Source of the DNA: Phytophthora quininea
Lineage: Eukaryota; Oomycota; Peronosporomycetes; Peronosporales; Peronosporaceae
Reading direction: 5' to 3'
Assembly: GCA_011947345.1 (NCBI GenBank)
Contig: JAAVTG010000529.1
Location: 1 to 40,978 of the forward strand
Length of the DNA: 40,978 bases
The first letter of the stretch is position 1; the number at the start of each line of letters is the position of its first letter. The position numbers and the translations under genes were made by a program. The notes under the pieces were generated by a model. It searched no databases. It saw only the letters and a list, made by a program, of their open reading frames with translations, and had not been told where the DNA came from. Shown in pieces: positions 32,889 to 40,978 of the stretch.

Positions 32889-33164
32889 CTTTAATCCCGT
32901 GGGTTGTCAATGCATATTGCTTCGGTTTACTATCACTTGACCGCTTGGCCACGCGACATCAGCGCGGTCGTTTCTAGGAGTCACTCATCGGCGTCCGCGA
33001 CCATCGGTTCCGCAACGTCGGCGACCTGTTAAAACGGACTGCTACGCAGTATCGATTTCCGCGGGGAACTTGTGAGCCAGCCAAAGCCGCGACATACAAA
33101 TACCAAGTGTCCGAAAGGGGAGCCGCCTTCAGTATTGGACAGGACCCACGGAACGGAAGCGAAG

Positions 33165-35130
33165 ATGTCGGACAAGCTGACGCGTATCGCCATCGTGAGC
33201 ACGGACAAGTGCAAGCCCAAGAAATGTCGCCAGGAGTGCAAGAAGTCCTGCCCCGTGGTGCGCATGGGCAAGCTCTGCATTGAAGTGACGCCCAAGAGCA
33301 AGGTGGCCTTCATCTCGGAGCAGGTAACGGACGCGTGGCCCATAGCTAGGAAAAATCGCGCCGAGATACTGACCTGAATGGATCTTGTTTGTCGTCCTCC
33401 TCCCGCAGCTCTGCATTGGTTGCGGTATCTGCGTCAAGAAGTGCCCCTTCGAGGCCATCAACATCATCAACCTACCCAAGGACCTGGAGAGCAACACGAC
33501 ACACCGCTACGGCGCTAACACCTTCAAGCTCCATCGTCTACCCATGCCCCGCCCTGGACAGGTGCTGGGACTGGTCGGCACCAACGGTATCGGCAAGTCC
33601 ACGGCGCTGCGCATTCTGGCAGGCAAGCTCAAGCCCAATCTGGGCAAGTTCGACGCGCCGCCCGAGTGGCAGGAAATCCTGACCCACTTCCGCGGATCAG
33701 AGCTGCAGAACTACTTCACGCGCATCCTCGAGGACAACCTGAAGGCCATCACTAAGCCGCAGTACGTCGACAAGATCCCAAAGGCCGTCAAGGGATCGGT
33801 CATTAAGATCCTGTCTGCGCGGTGCGAGAAGCAGGAGAAGCTGGACCACTTCCTGAACGAGCTGGATCTGTCTCACGTGCAGGACCGTGACATTGAGAAC
33901 CTGTCTGGTGGTGAGCTGCAGCGTTTCGCCATCGCCGTCGTGGCCGTCCAGAACGCCGACATTTACATGTTTGACGAGCCGTCCTCGTACTTGGATGTGC
34001 GTCAGCGCCTGAAGGCCGCTCTGGTGATCCGTTCGATGGTCGACGACAATGCTCGCTCCTACGTCATTTGCGTGGAGCACGATCTGAGTGTGCTGGACTA
34101 CTTGTCCGATTTCATCTGCGTGTTGTACGGAACCCCGTCGGCCTACGGCGTGGTCACGATGCCTTTCAGCGTGCGTGAAGGTATTAATATCTTCCTCGCT
34201 GGTTTTGTGCCTACGGAGAACCTGCGTTTCCGCACGGAGGAGTTGACGTTTAAGGTTTCGCAGAACGCGGACGAGTTCAGCACTGGTGATGGAGACGCTA
34301 ACTCGTTCAACTACCCGGCGATGACCAAGACAATGTACAAGAAGAAGAAAGAAACAGCTTTCACGCTGCATGTCGAGGCTGGTGATTTCACGAACTCGGA
34401 GATTATTTGCATGCTCGGAGAGAACGGTACGGGTAAGACGACGTTTATCCGTATGCTGGCTGGCCTGCTCAAGTCGGACGAGATGGAGGCGGCCGAGAAG
34501 GCCGGTGACGACGATGCCATTTCGAACTGCGCTCTGCGTTACGACACGTCTACGATTAGTTACAAGCCACAAAAGATCGCCCCGAAGTTCCAGGGAACCG
34601 TGCGCGAGCTGCTGCACCGCCGTATTCGCGACGCTATCGTGCACCCTCAGTTCGCAACGGATGTGACGAAGCCGTTGAACCTTGACAACATTATCGACCA
34701 GGCTGTTCCGCACTTGTCTGGTGGTGAACTGCAGCGCGTGGCTATTGTGCTGTGTCTGGGCAAGCCCGCTGATATTTACCTGATCGATGAACCGTCCGCC
34801 TATCTGGATTCCGAGCAGCGTATTATTGCTGCCAAGGTGATCAAGCGCTTCATTCTCCACGCCAAGAAGACGGCATTCATTGTGGAACACGATTTCATTA
34901 TGGCCACGTATCTGGCCGACCGCGTGGTGGTGTATGATGGCAACCCGGGTATCGAATGTACCGCACACTCGCCCCAGAGCCTGCTGACCGGTATGAACAC
35001 GTTCTTGAAGCAGCTAGAGATCACGTTCCGACGGGACCCGACCAACTACCGCCCGCGTATCAACAAGTACGACTCGGTGAAGGACGTAGAGCAAAAGTCC
35101 TCGGGCAACTACTTCTTCATGGACGACTAA
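33165..35130 (+). CDS. ABCE1: ABCE1 / RLI1, ribosome recycling ATPase
   Basis: Exons 33165-33323 and 33409-35130, with an 85-base GTAACG..CAG intron in phase 0; about 626 residues and no frame break. The N-terminus binds two 4Fe-4S clusters ([15 protein letters not shown] and [12 protein letters not shown], the intron lying between them). NBD1 has [21 protein letters not shown] and [20 protein letters not shown]2 has [21 protein letters not shown] and [17 protein letters not shown]. The protein splits ribosomal subunits after termination and is essential in eukaryotes. It is a little longer than the human protein (599 residues) because of polar insertions before NBD2 and after its Walker A. 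Confidence 0.97.
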
Positions 35131-35398
35131 GCACAGATCTAGAAAGACGGGAGCGCATGAACTAGCTACTGCCCACTCAACAGCAGTCGGAAGATCAGAC
35201 GCCGTCAAGTGATACGATACCACGAGGCAGCGCGTACAGCAGCCAGCGATTAGCGGCAAGGGTGGCGTTATTGCCGTAGGTATCGCGTAAGTAAGCCAAA
35301 CCGGCCGGCAGGACTGCGTTCTGCGTGTCAAGCCAGCGGCAGGATGGAAGAGTAAGTAGAGAATATACGTATCGGGCGTGTTCTTGCGCTCTGGTTCA

Positions 35399-35762
35399 TT
35401 ACGGATGGTTTTGACGGAGTTGTTGCTGCTGGCAAACAGATAAGGTTAGATCCGTTCTGCGGAGAGATCCTGATGCGGTTATTGTGTATACCTGGCGGAT
35501 ACGTGCAAAGTCCTTGAGAAGTGATGTGAGCTGGTTGTCGTCCAGCTCCAACACCACCTGAGAGGAAAGATTCACTACATGTTAGTCGCTGTCGAGTGGC
35601 TGTCGATTGTGTAGGGCGGCAGCACACCTGTCGCTCGGACCCATCGGGCTTGGCGAGGCGCATCTTAAGCACGACCGTGCGTTGGCGGTCTCCGCAGATA
35701 GAGCTGTTGGCTAGGTTGACGCGCACCGAGTAGTCGAAGTCGAGCAGCTCCTCAGTTGCCAT
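35399..35762 (-). CDS. COMM-domain-only protein, COMMD6-like
   Basis: Three exons: 35762-35628, 35557-35492, 35428-35399, with introns of 70 and 63 bases (GTGTGC..CAG and GTATAC..CAG), giving 76 residues. It starts MATEELLDFDYSVRVNLANS, continues RTVVLKMRLAKPDGSERQ, and then, across the first intron, VVLELDDNQLTSLLKDFARI. This is the pattern of a COMM domain with almost nothing before it, as in human COMMD6 (85 residues). COMMD proteins form the Commander complex in endosomal recycling. The last exon (QQQLRQNHP) is uncertain; an acceptor three bases later would also work. Confidence 0.68.
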
Positions 35763-35902
35763 GTTGATCTAGATGGCTACACCCGCGTTTTATTACTATA
35801 TCGAGTCGGTCCCGCGGATTATATTCTTATATCGAATCCCCTGTAACGAGAGGCGAGGAGCGAGTGCAAGACCAGCGGAATCAAAGCCGAAGCAAAGGGC
35901 AC

Positions 35903-36721
35903 ATGTGGAAGCAATCGGCAGGCAAGGCCATCCGGTCCCTGGGCCAGTCGCTGGACCGCGTGGGCGTCTCGCTGGAGGAAGCTCACCTACACGGAGCACC
36001 GTAAGTCGCACCAATGCGTCTCGCTTTATCAGGTGGATATGACGCTAACCACTGATGGCTATCGCAGTGAATCCGTCCACGCGCGCTGTCAAGAACCTGG
36101 GTCGCTCGCCGACGTTTGCCGAGGAACGTTCGTGGCACCGAATGCGTCGGTGATCGGCGACGTTAAGGTGGGCAAGGGCAGCTCCATCTGGTACAACGCC
36201 ACCGTGCGCGGCGACGTCAACTTCATCACCATCGGCGAGAACACAAACATCCAGGATCAGGCCGTGGTGCACGTGGCCAAAATCCACAAGGACATCCCCA
36301 CCAAGATCGGCAACAACGTGACTGTGGGCCCTGCCGCCATTGTGCACGCCTGCACCATCCAGGACCACTGTATTATCGGCACGGGCGCGCAGGTGCTGGA
36401 CGGCGTGGAGGTGGGCGCCAAGTCCATAATTACTGCTGGCTCCATCGTCACGCAGAACAAAAGGTGCCCTCAGGGCAGTTGTGGTCTGGCGTGCCCGCTC
36501 GCTACCTGCGTGATCTCACTGCGGAGGAGATGCAGTTCATGCAGCAGTGCTCGTCCGAGTACGCCCAGCTCGCGGAACAACACGCTACTGAGAATGCCAA
36601 GACTTTCGAGGAGTACGAGGCCGACACGGAGCGCTACGAGATCTTGCGGGACGTGGGTGAGACTGGTCTGCCGCCGAAGGACCAGGAACGCGAGGACACG
36701 GGTCTTTATTTCCGCTACTAG
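35903..36721 (+). CDS. Gamma-type carbonic anhydrase-like protein (mitochondrial complex I type)
   Basis: Exons 35903-36000 and 36068-36721, with a 67-base GTAAGT..CAG intron; about 251 residues after repair. The start MWKQSAGKAIRSLGQSLDRV matches the N-terminus of plant mitochondrial gamma-CAs. The hexapeptide-repeat core reads FVAPNASVIGDVKVGKGSSI, NTNIQDQAVVHVAK, NVTVGPAAIVHACTIQDHC, and VPSGQLWSGVPARYLRDLT. Of the three usual zinc histidines, two are present (codons 36270-36272 and 36345-36347), but the one expected in VGHSA is proline (36330-36332). Gaps: two bases near 35977-35979, one at about 36121-36124, and one in AAAA 36459-36462. Plant gamma-CA and gamma-CA-like subunits form a domain on respiratory complex I; this protein probably does the same, perhaps without catalysis. 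Confidence 0.82.
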
Positions 36722-36929
36722 ACACCCGAGTGCGGGGAACAATGCTGCGCGGGAGAAGTAAAGATGGTGGCTAACACATGAACAAAAGAATGAAAATGGA
36801 CGAAGAAAACTGTGCTGTTTGAGATTATTCTCTTTGAGCAAACGATGGTCGTCAAGATCAATATCGAAGCCTTGTTCTAGCATGGCGTGCATGCTGAAAT
36901 TGAGACTGCCTGTCCTACTTCACTCTTCG

Positions 36930-37626
36930 TCACTTTGCTCCTGCACAGCCACTATGTACAATAGAAGTAAGCGTCAAATGAAATTGGAGAAAAATAACAT
37001 CAACACCCCTACGTGATAGAGCAATTAGCTTGAGGAAAAACTCTCGAACCGCAGGCTGTTGCAACGCAGTTGAGCTCGCAAAATCGTTTGGATTCGCCAT
37101 GAGCTGATAATATAATTGGTTAGTTTGCAATTACTCTCCATTTCCTCAGCCATCTACATACCTGGTGCATACAGGCCATAAGTGTCGGATCCTGCAGTGC
37201 TTGGACAAAATAGGCATCTTGGTTCATCGCAGCCATCAAAGGCGGACCGAATTGTACACTCATAAGGAGCTCAAGCATTTCAGCATCTTCTGCACGAACA
37301 CTTGACAGCCTTGGGTCTTCATTCCCATCTTCTTCACCCAAGGTTGTAGGGTGTGCCAAATTTGTAAGCGCATCTAACGCCTGCTGCTCGTTTTCACGCT
37401 CATTTTCCAGCGTTAGTTCTTCCAAGAAATGTTCAATTGTGGCAACAAAGACTTCATCTTCAGAGTGAAATAGCATCATTTCTGGATCCTCACCAACCTC
37501 CACCAGCGCCTCACGGTGTTCACGCCACTCATCTTTCCCAGCTAGCCGCAGCCAGAGGTCACGATTTCTTTCCGAAGCAACAGACACACGTTGATCCAGC
37601 GTACCTCGTGGCAACCCGCGAGCCAT
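36930..37626 (-). CDS. Small helical protein with STI1-like C-terminus, unknown role
   Basis: Exons 37626-37162 and 37103-36930, with a 58-base GTATGT..CAG intron in phase 0; 212 residues. It starts MARGLPRGTLDQRVSVASER. The middle is acidic and helical (EDEVFVATIEHFLEELTLEN). The end reads PPLMAAMNQDAYFVQALQDP, TLMACMHQ, LMANPNDFASS, AVREFFLKLIAL; the spacing of Asp-Pro, Met and Asn-Pro resembles STI1/heat-shock chaperonin-binding modules. It begins only 48 bases after the myosin stop on the same strand, and its C-terminus resembles the myosin C-terminus. I do not recognise the family. Confidence 0.62.
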
Positions 37627-37674
37627 TTTAACATCTTCGTTTTCACTGCTGTTTCCTTCCTCCTTTATTGACCG

Positions 37675-40600
37675 TAAAAATCAACAAGCTTTTCGTAAAA
37701 CGAACGTAAATCGTGGTCGTTTAGCTGAGTATCGAGAATGTTCGGATTCAAGCTCATATCACGCAGCGCAAGCACGACTTTCTCATTCTGCTGCAAAACT
37801 CCCGCATATCATCATCGTGCAAAATGTCATTCACAGCTTGAGAATCCAAGCCGCCACAATTGCCTAAGCAAAGCGATTTGATGTCAGTAGCTAACTGATG
37901 CACTGCTTTCTTCTCCTGGAGTTTTGTCTGCTTCTTCACCTCAAGCTTCGAGCGAAGCTCATTTTCACGCCCAGTATACTTCTTTAATAACTTCTTGACC
38001 ACGTCTGCTTTCTCAGGACCATACCAAGTTAGAAGCTCATTCGCCAAACCCCTCCTCTCACGCTTTTTAGATAGGTATCGATGCCGCCACATAACCATCA
38101 TGAATAACGACTGAATCTTCACTGCTGCCTCAGCTTCTCGGCTCTCAAGAAGTAGCTCCAACCTCTCCAGAAGACCAATCGAGCCAAATTGGATGACCGA
38201 CGAAGAAGAAATTCGTACCCCTAGGGAATCGCAATCCCTCAGTAAACCACATACCCATTCGATGCAAATTTTATCGTCGCTTGCCACACGGTTTATTGTG
38301 TGGGGTGCCTGCAAGAGAGAGCGATATCTCGCAAGAACGACGTCCTTAGGTACGTCGATCGCTGAATATGCCGATGACATCTCGCGGCAAATTGTCACTT
38401 GCCTCACAACGCGCTGGGAGCGAAGCTGTTGCGCAACCAGATCCGTATTCAAGACGGAGGGTTGTTTCTTGACGTTTGGGCGAATACAATGGAAGTAAAA
38501 CGGCATATACACTTCTTCCCCGCTGGTTAAAGCACTTACATGGGACCGGAATTGACTAACGAAGCTCTTTGCGCCTAACTTAGGTTTTGCAGAGGCATTC
38601 TTGAACGTTTTAACGCCACGAGCCATCTCGGTGAAATGCTTGCTTTTAGACAGCATGTCCAGAAAGTAGGGATCACTTGACGCCTTTAGCCCCACTAGTA
38701 AGTTTGAGTAGACGAAATCCGAGTTTTTCTTCACGAAGTCAGTCGCGTCATAGACCACATCCCCACGTGTGTGAGGAATTACAAACGGGAGCGCATTCAC
38801 TAGAGGTGACGAATGCCTCCGGCCGTTGCTCAATGCCCGGGGAGGCACAGGTAGCAGCGTTCCATTCCGTAGGTATATATTTCGCACAAAAGCCCATTCC
38901 TCTTCGCTTCCTGCTGTGTTGTCTCATTTTCGCTTTGGTGCAATTTCGAAAGTTCCTCCAGCGATGCAAAGATCCCAAGTGAATGCTCATATAAAAGAGA
39001 ACATCCCTGCTTTCAGGAAGGCGGCCCGTTAAATCATCAACGCGGTGGTTATATGATGCCTGGATAATCTGCTCCTCTCTTGAGTATAATTTCTCGCTCA
39101 AGTAATTGATACAGAGCTGATCCAACGAGTTTTGATGAAGATCTTCAAAGCCAAACACATCCACAATCTTGAGCTGCGATACTCCGTTATCAATGGAGCC
39201 AACGCCAGTACCATTTTCGACAGTGCTATTTGCAGGAATGCCACTCGTTTTTGTGGCCTCATTCATTGCATCCAGAATAAAGTCGAAGACTACCTGGTAG
39301 AGCAATCGCGCAAGTGTGTCTCTCACATGATTGGTTTGCCCTTTTTCCAGCGCCATATCAAAAGTTTCACCTGTAGATTGTAGCATAACAGTCTTCGTCG
39401 TCAGCATTCGCTTCAGCGATTCCACAGACTGCAGGCCTAATAGGTTTACCACCCGATTTGGAATACCCTTTGCACCAATCGAATCCATCTCGAGCACTTC
39501 TGTAGTTGCGTTGTAGTCTAGCTTGATATTGCCCAGCCACAATACAGCACTGAGCACTTTAAAAACAGCTTTTTGTTGCTCAGTAGATACGTTGAGATCG
39601 TTCAAACCGTCAATCACCTGCTGCAATTTCTCCACATCCCTCTTAAAGGTATCGTCCTTGCTCACAAAATCGGCTAATTTGTGTTCACAGCGCCCGAGAT
39701 ATGTAAACGTAGAGTATTGCGACCCCTCCAGATGCAACTCCTTTGCTAGCAATCGCATAAACGGGAAAGCATTAACTCCAGCCACCATAGCGTACAGGAT
39801 GTGAAAGTTCATATCACCTTGGACGCCATTAACGTGTATCCTCTCACGGGTGACTCGCTCCTTCTCTAGCAAGAACGGTGCAATGTGACATCCATGTATC
39901 TGAAATCCCGATGGATGAAGCCCAAAAGATACTTCCAAGGTTGTGATCTTTCCAAATCGCGAAGAGTTCAGGTTCATTGTTGTTGTGGCGTTCCCAAACG
40001 CTTCCAAAGAGTATTTGAATCCAGAACCGTGCTCAATTTCTTTGCGGCATGCGGATTCTTGAAGTACATTCTCAGCTGCTCTTCGTCCTCGAGGCGCTCA
40101 AGTTTATCGTAAAAGCCAAAGAATAGTCCATCAACGTGTACCTGAGGGAGGCGCTTGCTGTGACTCACTGACATCATTTCCTCCCAGCGTTCAGGGTGCA
40201 AGTCCAGCAGTACAATTTCGTACGATCCCACACCCTTTGCTTCGAGTAGCGCTATAGTCCGCGCTTCTTCGGTGCGCATTTGAATTGTACTCTTCGTGGA
40301 ACTCGTGAAGAGCTGAACTCTCGGCTGACGGGTGTCAGGCGTGACTTTTGTACCAGGCACTATAGACATCGCCGGCTGTGCCACAAGGACCAAGTATTTC
40401 AAGAGGTCCTTCGCGAGCTCCGTCTTACCGCTTCCGCTTTCACCACAAAGAAATATCGTTTGGCCATAACTTATCGTGCCCTTTGGCGGCTTCATCGGTG
40501 CCGAAGACGCGTTGCGTATTCTTGATGTCTGCTCCCGAAGAAGAGTCTAACCAGACTTTGCTTTGCAACGGCAAATGGATGTGGAGCCAACGTTTCCTCA

Positions 40601-40978
40601 GCATTAGCCGTCTCTGCATACGTGAGGACCACTTGCTCATCATAAATTGATGTGAACCGCGCTGTTTGCAGGAGCCGGTAGGGATTCATCACAACCATAG
40701 TGTGGTGGTTAATATATGTGTATATGCGGTCGCCCTCGAAGCGATCAGCAAGTTTTCCCACGATCTCAGACTCTGAAACAGTAACTGTCGATGCAGGATC
40801 TGACCTGATCGCTCCGAAATCGTCATCAGCAACTCGATCCAAACTCCAAGGTTGCTTCGCGCGAATGTCGTCTACTAGATAAAGGTGAGCATACTTTGCT
40901 AGAGTTGCGCTTCGAGGTGTCAGTAATTTAGCCTGATCACCTGCTGACTTCGCTATTCCATCCACTTGGTCCGAAAGT
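37675..40978 (-). CDS. Unconventional myosin heavy chain with inserted glutaredoxin/SH3BGRL-like domain (N-terminus off right edge)
   Basis: About 1100 residues are visible and the frame is open to base 40978. Motor landmarks in order: IYTYINHHTMVVMNPYRLL, P-loop GESGSGKT (40444-40421), switch I NLNSSRFGK, switch II DVFGFEDLHQNSLDQLCINY, RGDVVYDATDFVKKNSD, and FYFHCIRPN with QLRSQRVV. One IQ-like motif follows (KIQSLFMMVMWRHRY), then a charged helical tail ending DLRSFYEKLVDFYGQ at 37675. Between P-loop and switch I, where loop 1 is normally short, lies an extra domain (40318-40061) resembling SH3BGRL/glutaredoxin. Five single-base gaps: about 40537-40547, about 40006-40008, about 38989-38993, 38893-38895 and 37795-37798. 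Class not assigned; probably oomycete-specific. Actin-based transport is the family role. Confidence 0.88.
40061..40318 (-). other. Inserted SH3BGRL/glutaredoxin-like domain in the myosin motor (loop 1)
   Basis: The segment begins VQLFTSSTKSTIQMRTEEAR, continues TIALLEAKGVGSYEIVLLDL, and has LPQVHVDGLFFGFYDKLERL followed by EEQLRMYF. This is the beta-alpha-beta start, the cis-Pro strand (LPQ-x-x-VDG) and the final helix of SH3BGRL-type glutaredoxin folds. The active-site CxxC position holds SSTKS, so no redox chemistry is expected; SH3BGRL proteins also lack it. There is no stop or intron signal at its borders. Assignment is by pattern. Confidence 0.6.

Noticed and set aside
1..40978. Transposons, CRISPR arrays, tRNA or rRNA genes
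   Set aside because: No reverse transcriptase, integrase or transposase motif, no terminal repeats, no regularly spaced short repeats and no tRNA-like or rRNA sequence was recognised. The only array is the coding 132-bp repeat.

Overview
The window reads as nuclear DNA of an oomycete, most like Phytophthora or a close relative. The evidence is gene-dense, GC-rich DNA with very short GT..AG introns (about 55-110 bp); fungal-type two-subunit sulfite reductase genes; a plant-style full-length PDR/ABCG transporter; a cilium gene (CFAP221), as expected for flagellate zoospores; a non-standard myosin; and oomycete-type initiator sequences upstream of some starts. I see about 18 protein genes on both strands. 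I see no rRNA, tRNA, CRISPR array or recognisable transposon.

Layout. 1-14.3 kb: a sulfur-assimilation neighbourhood. It holds the sulfite reductase beta subunit (MET5-like, minus, runs off the left edge), a divergent uroporphyrinogen-III methyltransferase (first step to siroheme, the sulfite reductase cofactor), dynactin subunit 2, a very large minus-strand membrane protein (Cys-rich head, mucin-like stalk with a 132-bp tandem repeat, multipass TRP-like C-terminus), and the sulfite reductase alpha flavoprotein (MET10-like). 14.6-21.9 kb: a PDR-type ABC transporter, a small secreted protein with the same 8-Cys domain as the large membrane protein, and an unrecognised protein of about 790 residues. 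22.2-28 kb: CFAP221 (minus) divergent from a C2+DUSP protein (plus), then a BSD-domain protein (minus). 28.3-31.9 kb: two tandem paralogous type I membrane glycoproteins with a lectin-like scrap between them. 32.4-36.7 kb: housekeeping genes (RLP24, ABCE1, a COMM-domain-only protein, a gamma-carbonic-anhydrase-like protein). 36.9-41 kb: a small helical protein and a myosin, both minus. The myosin runs off the right edge and carries a glutaredoxin/SH3BGRL-like domain inside its motor.

Quality. Many genes are broken by single missing bases, most of them in short homopolymers. Supplying one base at each place restores family-like proteins of the expected length (for example 1360 residues for the PDR transporter). 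Nearly every break has the same direction, including those in single-copy conserved genes, so I treat them as sequence or assembly errors rather than pseudogenes. Gene spans below are given across these breaks and the break positions are listed.

How the genes fit together. The two sulfite reductase subunits and the siroheme methyltransferase form one functional set within 14 kb, which is the clearest pathway signal here. The large mucin-stalked channel-like protein and the small secreted 8-Cys protein share a domain and flank the MET10 and PDR genes. The housekeeping genes at 32-37 kb are ordinary in content.
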